Source: Enterobacter cloacae subsp. cloacae ATCC 13047 (GTDB taxonomy: Bacteria > Pseudomonadota > Gammaproteobacteria > Enterobacterales > Enterobacteriaceae). From it: a DNA stretch of 64,000 nt. Positions within the stretch are counted from its first letter, which is position 1; the number at the start of each line of letters is the position of its first letter. This document shows, in pieces, positions 8,046 through 17,169 of the stretch. Location: NCBI RefSeq assembly GCF_000025565.1, contig NC_014121.1, forward strand, positions 1,116,001 to 1,180,000, written 5' to 3'. The notes below the pieces were generated by a model. It had not been told where the DNA came from. It made no database searches and saw nothing but the letters and a program-made list of their open reading frames with translations. The position numbers were made by a program, and so were the translations under genes.

Positions 8046-8087
8046 TGATAATCAGTCCGGCCTGAAAGGTCGGGGTGCTGATTATCA
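8046..8087 (-). promoter_or_regulatory. Large hairpin in the topAI leader
   Basis: A perfect 10-bp inverted repeat (TGATAATCAG at 8046-8055, CTGATTATCA at 8078-8087) encloses a second stem, CCGGCC/GGTCGG, with a small TGAAA loop. It lies about 75 bases upstream of the topAI start. It may be an RNA control structure or an operator. A -10-like TATCAT is found further upstream near 8148. Confidence 0.5.
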
Positions 8088-8283
8088 GATGATTACATTC
8101 TCCAGCATCAAAGCCTCGGGTAGAGTTGAAAGGTATTTACGAGGCGAATGATAACACCGCTTTTTGGTAAGTGAATAGCCAGGGATAAAAAGTGTGATCC
8201 AGAAGGGTAGGGGGCGGCGCCAGAATGTTGTATTCCCGGCAGGCTGGAAGTGAAAAGGTAAGCCTGTGGTCCGGCTATCTATC
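8088..8283. other. Intergenic upstream part of the topAI control region
   Basis: The 7971-8363 interval holds no credible gene. Apart from the hairpin and leader ORF nearer topAI, this part contains AT-rich promoter-like sequence (TATCAT on the minus strand near 8148) and, at its right edge, the terminator of the next gene. Confidence 0.4.
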
Positions 8284-8318
8284 TTTTTTATCCTGAAACC
8301 CCATGGTATTTCAGGATG
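8284..8318 (-). terminator. Intrinsic terminator of the lipoprotein gene
   Basis: On the minus strand TCCTGAAA/TTTCAGGA form a stem around a short GC-rich loop, followed by TAAAAAAGAT. A further GCCCGC/GCGGGC hairpin lies at 8335-8351, between it and the stop codon. Confidence 0.6.
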
Positions 8319-8363
8319 AGCGTACTCCCACACAAGCCCGCACGAAGCGGGCCGTACATCACA

Positions 8364-9035
8364 TCACAGCTTCAGCAAACGCGGCAGCTGGTTGTCCAGC
8401 TCAAGCAGGCAGCTTTTCATATAGCTTTCGGTTTGAGTGGTCACTTTTTGGTAATTATTTGCACTCCACTCGCTCAGTGGCGCTTCAACTGGCGTAGGGG
8501 CGCATTCCGCTACCGTAAATGCAGAGAACATATTTCCGCTTTCCGGGCGTTTATAGAACAGGACTTTATATTTCAGCTGATAGAGAGGTGTGGTCGCGGT
8601 GGCGTCTTTATAGATCAGCGCCCAGGTTGCTTTACCAATATAGAGCGGCTGCTTGTAAACGTGGCCATTGCCTTTTTCGTTCAGCCACTTGCTGATATTT
8701 TGTTTCGCTTTAGGAACAAACCAGCTGTTCGTCGGGTTTTGCAGGGTTTCGATCGCTGTCCCTTTATAGTTCTCTTTATCAAAGTCACCGGAGTTAATGT
8801 TACCTGTTAACGCGCCGAGAACGGCAAGCCCCATACCGGCTGCGGCATGCGTCGGGGTCACTTCGCGCAGCGTGTTGTCGGCGATACGGTTGTCATTCAG
8901 TTCCGGCAGTGCTGATACGCTATAAATATCAATTGCGCTGCCATTTGCCGCTTTCACGGTGTCGGGTTTTACCGAGCCAGCACAGCCCGCAAGAATTAAG
9001 GATGCAGATACAATCGCTAGAAGACGAACTTTCAT
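8364..9035 (-). CDS. Lipoprotein of unknown function
   Basis: This 223-residue protein has a lipoprotein signal sequence: positive start MKVR, hydrophobic core, and lipobox LAGC with the lipidated Cys at 18. No Asp follows the Cys (next residue Ala), which suggests outer-membrane delivery. The mature part is not a family I recognise. It contains a short glycine/alanine-rich segment (HAAAGMGLAVLGALTGN, about 62-78), conserved-looking Trp residues and Cys178 and Cys209. GGAGA precedes the ATG. It is a single-gene unit with its own terminator. Confidence 0.75.
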   Translation of the reverse strand: MKVRLLAIVSASLILAGCAGSVKPDTVKAANGSAIDIYSVSALPELNDNRIADNTLREVTPTHAAAGMGLAVLGALTGNINSGDFDKENYKGTAIETLQNPTNSWFVPKAKQNISKWLNEKGNGHVYKQPLYIGKATWALIYKDATATTPLYQLKYKVLFYKRPESGNMFSAFTVAECAPTPVEAPLSEWSANNYQKVTTQTESYMKSCLLELDNQLPRLLKL

Positions 9036-9253
9036 TTTCTCTCCATGAGATAATTTTATTTAGGTGGCTGCGTGGATGATCCTGAGCCGAAAAGGGCCGT
9101 TTATCTTGCCCGGCAGAGTTGTCAGCCTGCAGACACAGGCTGACAGCTACCCAGATAAATATCGACTCCCTGACCTTGTTCTTTAGTCAATCAGCCACAT
9201 TCCTTTGACCCGCATCAATAATCGTTCGCGATTATCCAGCCACGGGTATTTTA

Positions 9254-10468
9254 TTATTCGCCCGTATTATGTGATGCACCGAGAGGCAAACGCCACAAAT
9301 CATAGCGTTCCTCTCCGGGTTTAACGGCTCCCGCGAAGTGGTCATTGAGGCGACTCGAGGTAAAGATCAAATCTCCGTCCGGACGGATTGCCGGTGTGTC
9401 TGGCCAGTAAACGTCTTCGCTGGCGGCGATAAGCGACATAGCGCGGTGCTTCGGATCAAACCGGACAATTCCGTTGCGGGTGACATCCGTGATATAGAGG
9501 TTGCCCTTTGCATCGGTTACAAGACCGTCGGTGTTACCGCCCACCACGCCGAGATCCTGGATACTGGCGGCAATCTGCGCATCGGTTGATCCTGCCTGTC
9601 TCAGCAATGCCGTGGGCACTGCCCAGGCATGGGTTCCCGTTGTGACCGTCCAGTACAGCGTGCCCGCATCCGGGGAGAGCGCAATACCGTTGATGCCAAT
9701 TAATAAGGGTTTACCCGGCCAGACCTCCGCACCGTGTGAAACCACGTTGACGCCTGGCTCAATCTGTAGCGCAGGGTGACGGTCGAGCACGCGTCGCGCC
9801 GTGCCGGTGGTGAAATCTACGACGATAAGGCCCACGCGGTTTTCCGGTGCGCTCCGCGAGCCGCTGTCGGAGATATAGGCGACACGGCGTTTCTCATCGA
9901 CAACCACATCGTTCAGGAAGCTGGCTTTGCGGTCCGCCACGCCATCCAGGGCGATACGTTTAAGGGTGCGGCCTGTGTTGAGATCCAGCACGACCAGTTT
10001 CTGCGAGCCCACGGGCGACTCCGCTTCGCCTGCGACAAACCCCATGTCCAGCGCCCATAGCCAGCCGTTTTGACGATCAATATAAAAGCCAAGCACGTTG
10101 CGCAGGTTCTGCGCGGGATCGGTGTTTACCGCGTTCCCCTCGCGTGACGGAAACGCCGTCAGGCGGGCAGGGCCGGACTGAACAGTCGTATCCAGAATGC
10201 TCAGCGTGGCGGGGGCGGCGGCAGAAACCAGCCGGGGCGTACTGACAAAGGTCCGGCCCTTTGCATCAAAATGGATACCGGCAATGGGCGCGTTAACCGA
10301 GCCGGAAAACCGCGTCGGCGTTTGCCCATTCTGCGGGGTATCCCAGCTCACGCCAGCATAGCTGCGCCAGCGTTCAAGGGGCTGGAGCGTCGCCGCACTG
10401 GCGAGACTCGGGAAAGCGATCAGCGCCGCCAGCGCAATGGCGGACAGACTACGGGTGCGAATGAACAT
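9254..10468 (-). CDS. Secreted Yellow/major-royal-jelly family beta-propeller protein
   Basis: This 404-residue protein has a Sec signal peptide (residues 1-25, cleavage after SLASA). The mature part resembles the MRJP/Yellow family: NVLGFYIDRQNGWLWALDMG, FLNDVVVDEKRRVAYISDSG, INGIALSPDAGTLYW, GGNTDGLVTDAKGNLYITD and a final DTPAIRPDGDLIFTSSRL. Those are successive blades of a six-bladed propeller that often binds a metal or small ligand. In bacteria the substrate is unknown. It starts 24 bp after the SDR gene on the same strand, so the two are probably one operon under the divergent LysR regulator. Confidence 0.82.
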   Translation of the reverse strand: MFIRTRSLSAIALAALIAFPSLASAATLQPLERWRSYAGVSWDTPQNGQTPTRFSGSVNAPIAGIHFDAKGRTFVSTPRLVSAAAPATLSILDTTVQSGPARLTAFPSREGNAVNTDPAQNLRNVLGFYIDRQNGWLWALDMGFVAGEAESPVGSQKLVVLDLNTGRTLKRIALDGVADRKASFLNDVVVDEKRRVAYISDSGSRSAPENRVGLIVVDFTTGTARRVLDRHPALQIEPGVNVVSHGAEVWPGKPLLIGINGIALSPDAGTLYWTVTTGTHAWAVPTALLRQAGSTDAQIAASIQDLGVVGGNTDGLVTDAKGNLYITDVTRNGIVRFDPKHRAMSLIAASEDVYWPDTPAIRPDGDLIFTSSRLNDHFAGAVKPGEERYDLWRLPLGASHNTGE

Positions 10469-10492
10469 GAAAAGGCTCCGGTGAGTTCAGCA

Positions 10493-11287
10493 TTAAAGGA
10501 TGGAACGGAACGTGCCGCCCTCGACGCGTACAGCCGCCCCGTTGGATGCCGCGCCCAGTGGGCTGGCTAACAGAGCGACCATCGCCGCGATCTCGTCTGC
10601 CTCAATCATTCTGGCTATCAACGAGCTGGGGCGGTAGGTCTGGAAGAAATGCGCTTCGATCTCCCGATCGGTCATATCCGGTGCAGGCGCGGTCTGGCGA
10701 AGGTACTCAATAATGCCGTCCGAGCGCGTCGCCGACGGCAGCACGCTGTTAACCGTCACGCCGGTTCCCCGGGTCAGTTCGGCCATACCGCGCGAAACAG
10801 CAAGCTGCGCTGATTTGCTGACGCCGTAATGCACCATGTCTGGCGGCGTAAAGGCGCCCACTTCGCTGGATATAAAAATTACCCGTCCCCAGTTCCGCTC
10901 CAGCATGCGCGGGAAGTAGTGGCGTGAGAGGCGGACGCCGGACATCACATTGGTGTTGAACATGCGCAGCCAGTCTTCATCGTTAATATCCGCGAAGGCT
11001 TTGGCTTCGTAGAACCCCAGGTTATTAATCAGAATATCGGTATCAGGGCAGGCGGCGAACAGGGCTTCTGCTCCATTCATGGTACCGAGGTCAACGACAA
11101 CGGTGGAGACCTGTGCGTCAGGCGTCGCGTCGGTGATGGTGGCCGCGGCTTTTTGCAGCTTTGCCGGGTCGCGTCCGGTAAGGGTGACGGCAACCCCTTC
11201 TTGAGCGAGCGTGCGGGCGATGGCCAAACCAATGCCTGCGGTTGCGCCCGTAACCAGCGCGGTCTTACCGGTGAGTTGAAGATCCAT
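10493..11287 (-). CDS. Short-chain dehydrogenase/reductase
   Basis: This classical SDR has about 264 residues. The NAD(P)-binding motif TGATAGIG is at residues 12-19, the NNLG motif near 90, and the catalytic Ser (FISSEVGAF), Tyr (HYGVSK) and Lys are in order. The ATG at 11287 (MDLQLTGK) is chosen over 11332 because AGAGGG lies 8 bases upstream. It is transcribed divergently from the LysR gene and followed by the royal-jelly family gene. The substrate cannot be read from the sequence. Confidence 0.88.
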   Translation of the reverse strand: MDLQLTGKTALVTGATAGIGLAIARTLAQEGVAVTLTGRDPAKLQKAAATITDATPDAQVSTVVVDLGTMNGAEALFAACPDTDILINNLGFYEAKAFADINDEDWLRMFNTNVMSGVRLSRHYFPRMLERNWGRVIFISSEVGAFTPPDMVHYGVSKSAQLAVSRGMAELTRGTGVTVNSVLPSATRSDGIIEYLRQTAPAPDMTDREIEAHFFQTYRPSSLIARMIEADEIAAMVALLASPLGAASNGAAVRVEGGTFRSIL

Positions 11288-11386
11288 AGTGTTTACCCTC
11301 TGATGATGAATGCAGCTCACTTTACTCATCACTCCGGAGGGGATAAATTAGCCAGATTGAAAAACATTTGTTCCTGAAAGAGCAAA

Positions 11387-12286
11387 ATGAGCCGCAAATT
11401 CGATTATCTCGGAGACGTTGAAGTCTTCATTACTGTCGTTGAACACGGCTCTTTTACTGCCGCAGCGGTTGTCCTTTCCACCACACCCTCTGTCCTGAGT
11501 CGCGCGGTTTCCCGCCTGGAAGCGCGTCTTGGACGGCAGTTATTACAGCGAACGACCCGCCGCGTGGGGCTGACGGAGGCCGGACGCGTTTATCTGGAAC
11601 AGGCGAGGTCTGCGTTTGCACTGCTTGATGACGCCGAACGCGAGGGGCGGGGCCAGGAAGGCGATCTGACCGGTCGCGTGCGAATGAGCGTTCCAACCAC
11701 CTACGGGCACTACCGTCTGCCGCCGCTGCTGGCGCGCTTTGCCCAACACTACCCACGCGTTCAGGTGGAGCTGAACATCACCAATCGCAACGTTGATTTG
11801 ATTGCGGAGGGATTCGATCTGGCGATTCGCCTGGGGCAGTTGCCCGACAGTGGGTTAGTTGCGCGCAAGCTGGAGGACGCGGCGCTGCTGCTGGTCGCAT
11901 CGCCTGATTACCTGCACCGCATGGGGAGCCCGCAGACGCTGGAGGAGTTGCATCGTCACACCTGCCTGCCCTTTATCATGCCGCGTACCGGGCGCATTGC
12001 CCCCTGGGTGTTTCGTGATGAGGAACGTGATATTGACTGGCTGCCGGGTTCAACTATCGAAATCTCAGAAGATGTACTCGGCGTGGTTTCGCTGGCGGAG
12101 CAGGGGATGGGGATCTGCCAGAGCTATGAATTTATCGTCCGCGACAGGATACAGCGCGGTCAGTTAGTTGAGGTGCTGCCACACCTGCGTGGACGGTCGC
12201 GGCCGTTCTCCGTGCTCTTTGCGCCACATCGACGCCAGTCGGCGGCCACCCGGGCGATGATTGATCTTCTCACCAACCAAAAATGA
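11387..12286 (+). CDS. LysR-family transcriptional regulator
   Basis: This 299-residue protein has an N-terminal winged helix (FITVVEHGSFTAAAVVLSTTPSVLSRAVSRLEARLG, about residues 13-47) and a substrate-binding domain from about 92 onward (GRVRMSVPTTYGHYRLPPLL). The closest subgroup resembles the DhcR/AaeR-like regulators next to SDR genes. It is divergent from the SDR/royal-jelly operon with about 100 bp between, the usual arrangement for a LysR regulator and its target. The effector is unknown. Confidence 0.88.
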   Translation: MSRKFDYLGDVEVFITVVEHGSFTAAAVVLSTTPSVLSRAVSRLEARLGRQLLQRTTRRVGLTEAGRVYLEQARSAFALLDDAEREGRGQEGDLTGRVRMSVPTTYGHYRLPPLLARFAQHYPRVQVELNITNRNVDLIAEGFDLAIRLGQLPDSGLVARKLEDAALLLVASPDYLHRMGSPQTLEELHRHTCLPFIMPRTGRIAPWVFRDEERDIDWLPGSTIEISEDVLGVVSLAEQGMGICQSYEFIVRDRIQRGQLVEVLPHLRGRSRPFSVLFAPHRRQSAATRAMIDLLTNQK

Positions 12287-12302
12287 CAAGGATATGTCCA
12301 CC

Positions 12303-12812
12303 ATGAAAAAAGAGACTTATACCTTTTGGCTCCCACTCATCGTGGGCGGTATAGCACTGCTATCTGGTTTTGTGGTCTGGTCAGTTAACGTTTATCGCGT
12401 GACATACCTTACGATCCGCGGGGAGCAGTATCTGGCCGGAGGGGCGTTGCTGCTGGCGCTGGTGCCGATGGTTATTTTTATCAGAAAGGGACGACTGAAA
12501 GGCAAGCGTGTTGCTGGCGCGATAAAACTATACCTCGGCTTCTTCATTTGCAGCCTGCCGGTTGCCATGTTCGTGATTTTTACAACGGCCTGGCTACTGG
12601 AGGGAGACTATTCCTCATGGAGCAAACCTTACCGGTATGAATCCAGTACCCGCCACAGCTGCTCGGGGGCAGAAGTTTACGAGCCGGAGTTAAAAAAAGA
12701 GATCCGCATCTGTAACCCGAAGGGTAACGTCTATTCCAACTCTACCCTGTACGTGGAAAAGCGGAGTAATGCGCTGGGGATTGTGGTGCTCTGGGCGATC
12801 ACGCGCGCCTGA
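12303..12812 (+). CDS. Inner membrane protein of unknown function
   Basis: This protein of about 169 residues has three likely membrane segments: FWLPLIVGGIALLSGFVVW (about 6-24), YLAGGALLLALVPMVIFI (about 44-61) and LYLGFFICSLPVAMFVIFTTAW (about 77-98). The following extracytoplasmic region has two Cys and ends with a fourth short hydrophobic stretch, ALGIVVLWAITR. AAGGA lies 10 bases before the ATG at 12303, favouring it over 12294. It begins 16 bp after the LysR gene but seems unrelated in function. Confidence 0.65.
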   Translation: MKKETYTFWLPLIVGGIALLSGFVVWSVNVYRVTYLTIRGEQYLAGGALLLALVPMVIFIRKGRLKGKRVAGAIKLYLGFFICSLPVAMFVIFTTAWLLEGDYSSWSKPYRYESSTRHSCSGAEVYEPELKKEIRICNPKGNVYSNSTLYVEKRSNALGIVVLWAITRA

Positions 12813-12843
12813 ATCGGTGAAGCTCAGGGCGCGAAAATCACCG

Positions 12844-14628
12844 TTAGCCCGCCTCCAGCATCCCAAAGCTTACAATACGCGAACGGCCCAGCTCTTTCGC
12901 CCGGTATAAGGCCACGTCGGCAGCGCGCAGCAGGTTATCGCTCTGAGCGTGCTGCGGATAGCTGGCGACGCCAATCGACACATCCACCGGGCCAATCTCT
13001 GAAAGCCCATAGCGCAGCGACAGTTCATGCACGCCGTTATAAATCTCTTTGGCGCACGCCTGCGCCGCCTCTTCATCAACGCCGGAAAGCAGCACCAGAA
13101 ACTCTTCGCCGCCATAGCGGAATGCCAGCCCGCTGTCGTGTACGGCGCGTTGTACGATGGAGGCCACGCTTTTGATGACCTGATCGCCCGCTTCATGACC
13201 AAAGCGGTCATTGATGCTTTTGAAGTGGTCGATGTCGATCATCAGGCAGCTTACCGGCTCTTCATTGCGCACCGCCTGCGCCATTTGGGTGCGCAGGGTA
13301 TCTTCCAGATGATGACGGTTACGCAAGCCGGTGAGCGGATCGAAGAGGGCTTTTTCCAGCAGGGCATCGCGCAGACGTTGGTTGGCCAGCGCCAGGCCGA
13401 GCGCTTCAGCCATCAGCTCCAGATAGGCGCGGGAAGGGGCATTTTCCGCAGTGATGTTCTGGAAGGAGAGCAACCCAATGGCTTCGCCCTGGGCAATCAT
13501 AGGAACACAGAGCGACGTATGCGTGTGCGACGCCGGCAGATGGTAGCAGGCGATATCCGGCTCGCCATTCACCGGAGGATGGCTCTGCCCACGTCTGACC
13601 GCCCAGCACTCATCGGGATGGAAAGGCGTATCCTCTCCTGGCGGCGAAAGCCACTGCGCGACGCAGCGCATCTGCCACGGATCGCGGTCGAGGATATAGA
13701 GCCGCCCGGCAATTCCCGGCGCGATATTGGGGGCGAACAGCTCCGCTACGTTAATCACGTCCGCAAAGTTCTCACACCCCTGCAGCCGCTGGGTCATGCG
13801 CGCCAGCAGCTCTCGGATGGCCCAGTCGGCGTCGCGCTCTTTTTCCAGACGTTGCCGCGCAAGGCCATTTTCACGAAAGATACGAATCGCCTGCGCCATA
13901 TCGCCAATCTCATCGATCTGGTTGAAATTGGGTGTTTCTACGGCATAGTCCTGCGACGCCAGGCGATGCACCACATCGCTCAGGCGTACCACCGGGCGCA
14001 GTACGCGCCGTTTTAAGATAAAACCAAGCACAAACAGGAACAGCAGGGCGGTCAGGCCAACCATCATTTCAGAGACTGTCCGCAGCGTTTTCGATTTTTT
14101 GGTTGCCTCCTGAACGGAAGCGATCACCCGCTTGTCGAGTATCTGGCGGAAGTGATCGATCTGATTCTGGGCGCGTTCCAGCTCCTGTTCATAGGGCGCA
14201 CCGTAGAGCAGGGCGATGGCCTGCGCATCTTCTCCCTGCGCCGTGTGGGTGAGGGCGACCTGTTGCTCGTCCTGTAACGCATCGACGATTTTTATCCCTT
14301 CATGCAGCAGAGACAGCTCATCATCTGACGCGCCGACATCCTGCAGTTTTTCCAGCCGGAGTTCGGTACTCTTCAGCTTGTTCTCTGACTGGTTGTATTC
14401 CCTGAGGATCTGCGGGTCTTTTTTAATTACGTACAGGCGGGCTAAATCAGACTGCGCCCAGATATCGGTTTCGATATCTTCCGTGAGCGCATCAAATTTC
14501 TGCCGCTGTTCAACGGCCTGACGCTCAAGGGTGTCAGCATTGGACGCCATCAGCATGATGATGCCGGAAGCGAGGGTCAGGCAGACCGTGGCACCGTAGG
14601 CCCAGTTTGTTATCGTCGCGATTCGCAC
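12844..14628 (-). CDS. Membrane-bound diguanylate cyclase (HAMP-GAF-GGDEF)
   Basis: This 594-residue protein starts with GTG at 14628. Order: membrane helix (about 8-28), a helical periplasmic sensor (about 30-185), a second membrane helix (about 187-207), HAMP (about 208-260), GAF-like region (about 285-425) and a C-terminal GGDEF domain (about 430-590) with RYGGEEF. The catalytic GGEEF is intact. The inhibitory RxxD site nine residues before it is absent (HDSG instead), so feedback by c-di-GMP at that site is unlikely. It would make c-di-GMP in response to an unknown periplasmic and cytoplasmic signal. Confidence 0.9.
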   Translation of the reverse strand: MRIATITNWAYGATVCLTLASGIIMLMASNADTLERQAVEQRQKFDALTEDIETDIWAQSDLARLYVIKKDPQILREYNQSENKLKSTELRLEKLQDVGASDDELSLLHEGIKIVDALQDEQQVALTHTAQGEDAQAIALLYGAPYEQELERAQNQIDHFRQILDKRVIASVQEATKKSKTLRTVSEMMVGLTALLFLFVLGFILKRRVLRPVVRLSDVVHRLASQDYAVETPNFNQIDEIGDMAQAIRIFRENGLARQRLEKERDADWAIRELLARMTQRLQGCENFADVINVAELFAPNIAPGIAGRLYILDRDPWQMRCVAQWLSPPGEDTPFHPDECWAVRRGQSHPPVNGEPDIACYHLPASHTHTSLCVPMIAQGEAIGLLSFQNITAENAPSRAYLELMAEALGLALANQRLRDALLEKALFDPLTGLRNRHHLEDTLRTQMAQAVRNEEPVSCLMIDIDHFKSINDRFGHEAGDQVIKSVASIVQRAVHDSGLAFRYGGEEFLVLLSGVDEEAAQACAKEIYNGVHELSLRYGLSEIGPVDVSIGVASYPQHAQSDNLLRAADVALYRAKELGRSRIVSFGMLEAG

Positions 14629-14697
14629 CTGGTGATCCTTTTACGACCAAAGAAGGATGGCGTTCTTTCAAATTATAGAAAACGTTTGATTTAAGGC

Positions 14698-14724
14698 GAA
14701 AAAAAAGGCGGCACAGCGCCGCCT
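14698..14724 (-). terminator. Intrinsic terminator of the AI-2E family gene
   Basis: On the minus strand GGCGGC/GCCGCC form a short GC-rich stem (14708-14723) followed by eight T residues, 25 bp after the stop at 14749. Confidence 0.75.
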
Positions 14725-14748
14725 GTTGGGAAGGTTATCGTCAGCGGT

Positions 14749-15858
14749 TTATAAATCTGGAGGATTTTTCCCTTCTTCAATAAACGCGGCATCCAGCTCT
14801 TCGGCGTTACCCGCATGATCGCGACCGGAGAAGAGGTTCCAGCAGGCGATAAACAGCGCGGCAATCAGCGGGCCAATCACGAAGCCGTTAATGCCGTACA
14901 GCTCCATGCCGCCAAGCGTTGAGATCAGGATCAGGTAGTCCGGCATTTTGGTGTCTTTGCCTACCAGCAGCGGGCGCAGGATATTGTCCACCAGCCCGAC
15001 GATAATCACGAAGAAGCCGACAATGAACAACCCCTGCCAGATCTGATGCGTCGCGAAGAGGAAAATGGCGGCCGGAACCCAGACAATCGCCGACCCCACC
15101 GCAGGCACCAGGGAGAGGAAGGCCATCAGCGCTCCCCAAAGGATGCTGCCGTCGATACCGGCAATGGCAAACGCAATCCCGCCGAGCGTGCCCTGAACCA
15201 CCGCGACAACCGCCGTGCCTTTTACCGTCGCCCGCGAGACGCCGACAAACTTGGCGAACAGGTGCTGCTTGGCGAAATCGGACAGAGGCAGGGAGTCGAG
15301 GATCTGGCGCACCAGGAACGGCCCGTCTTTCAACAGGAAGAACAGCAGATACAGCATGATGCCGAAGCTAATGGCAAAGCCGAACGTCCCTTTGCCGATC
15401 AGAAACGCGCTGCCCGCCAGATACTGCCCGCCCTGCAGGGCGACATCGGAGAGTTTTTTCTGGATCTGCGCGGCGTTGGTCAGGTTGTGATCCGCGAGGA
15501 AACCGCTGGCCCAGTCCGGCAGATGGTTAAAGATGCTCGCCACCACCTCCGGGAACTGGGTGTTGTTCTCCTGCAGTTTGGTGTACACCACGTTCAGCTC
15601 TATGGCGAGCGAGGAGAAGATCACCATCAACGGGATAAAGACAATCAGGCAGATAATGCCGATGGTCAGCAGCGAGGCCAGCCCGTTGCGATCTCCCAGT
15701 GCGGCGCGCAGCTTGTTTTTTACCGGGTTAAAGATAACGGTCAGAATGGCGGCCCACAGAATGGCGGAGAAGTAGGGCGACAGCACGTCGAAAAACGCCC
15801 ACGTCACGAGGGCGAGAATAAAGATAAAGAAACCTTTGGTCAGTCCGTTAAAGCGCAT
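14749..15858 (-). CDS. AI-2E family (PF01594) membrane transporter
   Basis: This 369-residue protein has about eight membrane segments in the AI-2E/UPF0118 pattern: a hydrophobic N-terminus with SPYFSAILWAAILTVIFNPV, a soluble helical domain (about 90-150), then DNILRPLLVGKDTKMP and GGMELYGINGFVIGPLIAAL near the end, both family signatures. Substrates of most members are unknown, and the name does not imply AI-2 export. It is not the orthologue of E. coli YdiK by sequence. AGGAC precedes the ATG. Confidence 0.85.
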   Translation of the reverse strand: MRFNGLTKGFFIFILALVTWAFFDVLSPYFSAILWAAILTVIFNPVKNKLRAALGDRNGLASLLTIGIICLIVFIPLMVIFSSLAIELNVVYTKLQENNTQFPEVVASIFNHLPDWASGFLADHNLTNAAQIQKKLSDVALQGGQYLAGSAFLIGKGTFGFAISFGIMLYLLFFLLKDGPFLVRQILDSLPLSDFAKQHLFAKFVGVSRATVKGTAVVAVVQGTLGGIAFAIAGIDGSILWGALMAFLSLVPAVGSAIVWVPAAIFLFATHQIWQGLFIVGFFVIIVGLVDNILRPLLVGKDTKMPDYLILISTLGGMELYGINGFVIGPLIAALFIACWNLFSGRDHAGNAEELDAAFIEEGKNPPDL

Positions 15859-15976
15859 CAGTCAGTCCTGGTTACTAAGAAACTGTGACGACTATAGAAC
15901 TGATTGACGGATTTACCAACCATTGCGCCGGGGGGCGCAGGCGACGCGCCGCCGGGCAATGTCAGGATGGGAGGGG

Positions 15977-17158
15977 TCAAATCTCCTCAAACAGCGGGCT
16001 CACCAGCGCAACGTGCGTTTTCACGCCCACCGCCAGCGCAGCTTCGTCGATGCGAAAGTGTGGATTGTGGACGTTCCAGACCGCGCCTTTTTCCTCGTTG
16101 CCGCAGCCGATGAACAGAAACGTTCCCGGGACTTTCTCCTGATAGGAGGAGAAATCCTCGCTTCCGAACAGGGCCCGATCGGCAAGCTGCAGCGTTCCTT
16201 CTTCGAAGTGCGCTGCAATCGCCGCTTTGGCGATGGCATTGGTGTCGGCATGGTTGTTGCCAACGGCGTAACCCTGCTGCCAGCGGATCTCACAGCGCGC
16301 GCCGTGGGCACTGACGACGCCCTCGACAATACGCTGCACCAGCTGCGGTACCTGCTCGCGTACCTGCTGATTATGAGTACGCACCGTTCCGGCCAGGCGG
16401 GCGCTGTCCGGAATCACGTTATAGCTGTCACCGGCCTGGAAGGTCGCGATGGTCAGCACCGGGGCGTTAATCGGGTCGAGATTACGCGCCACTACGTTTT
16501 GCAGCGCGGTGACAACTTCAGCGCCGATTACCACCGGGTCGATGCAGAACTGCGGCATTGAGCCATGTCCGCCCCGGCCGAAAATCGTGATATCAAAATT
16601 ATCGCTGGAGGCGACATAGACCCCTTCTTTCAGCGTAATGTTACCGGTAGGACTGGTCGGGAAAACGTGCAGACCGAAGATCTTCTCGACATCGTCAACC
16701 ACGCCTTTCTCCACCAGTTCGCGCGCGCCGCCCGGCGGCACTTCTTCGGCAGGCTGGAAGATAAACTTGATGCTGCCGCACAGCTGGCTGCGCAGGTGGC
16801 AAAGCACTTTCGCCGCGCCCATCAGCATGGCGGTGTGGGCATCGTGACCGCAGGCGTGCATTACGCCGGGTTTGGTTGAGCTGAATGCTTCACCGCTCTC
16901 TTCCTGCAGCGGCAGGGCGTCGATATCAGCACGCAGTGCCCACATCGGGCCGGGTTTTTCACCCTGTAATACCGCCACCACGCTGTTCTCCAGCGGGCGG
17001 CTAATCGTCAGCTCCGGCAGATTAGCCAGTTCACGGGAGATAAAATCTGCGGTCGGCTTTTCCTGAAATGAGAGATCCGGGTTGGCATGAATATGCCTGC
17101 GCCAGCGGATCACCTCGTCGTGAACGTCGCGGATAAGGTTTTCAGTGCTACTTTTCAT
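15977..17158 (-). CDS. M20 family metal-dependent amidohydrolase
   Basis: This 393-residue protein belongs to the M20D group (hippurate hydrolase, IAA-amino-acid hydrolase, AbgA/B relatives). Metal-site elements are present in order: [43 protein letters not shown] and a C-terminal NVHNPHF. The dimerisation domain lies at about 185-300. It probably cleaves an N-acyl amino acid; the acyl group cannot be told. The gene starts 11 bp after the MFS transporter gene, so import and hydrolysis are coupled in one operon. Confidence 0.88.
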   Translation of the reverse strand: MKSSTENLIRDVHDEVIRWRRHIHANPDLSFQEKPTADFISRELANLPELTISRPLENSVVAVLQGEKPGPMWALRADIDALPLQEESGEAFSSTKPGVMHACGHDAHTAMLMGAAKVLCHLRSQLCGSIKFIFQPAEEVPPGGARELVEKGVVDDVEKIFGLHVFPTSPTGNITLKEGVYVASSDNFDITIFGRGGHGSMPQFCIDPVVIGAEVVTALQNVVARNLDPINAPVLTIATFQAGDSYNVIPDSARLAGTVRTHNQQVREQVPQLVQRIVEGVVSAHGARCEIRWQQGYAVGNNHADTNAIAKAAIAAHFEEGTLQLADRALFGSEDFSSYQEKVPGTFLFIGCGNEEKGAVWNVHNPHFRIDEAALAVGVKTHVALVSPLFEEI

Positions 17159-17169
17159 GACAGTCTCCT

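Noticed and set aside
8085..8333. 82-codon minus-strand frame upstream of topAI
   Set aside because: It crosses the neighbouring terminator and the topAI leader, has no ribosome site and no family resemblance.
13027..14016. 329-codon frame on the plus strand
   Set aside because: It is antisense to the diguanylate cyclase, whose domains and motifs are clear; the composition is the shadow of GC-rich codons.
15046..15888. 280-codon frame on the plus strand, rich in Arg, Gln and Glu
   Set aside because: Antisense to the AI-2E family gene; no domain or ribosome site.
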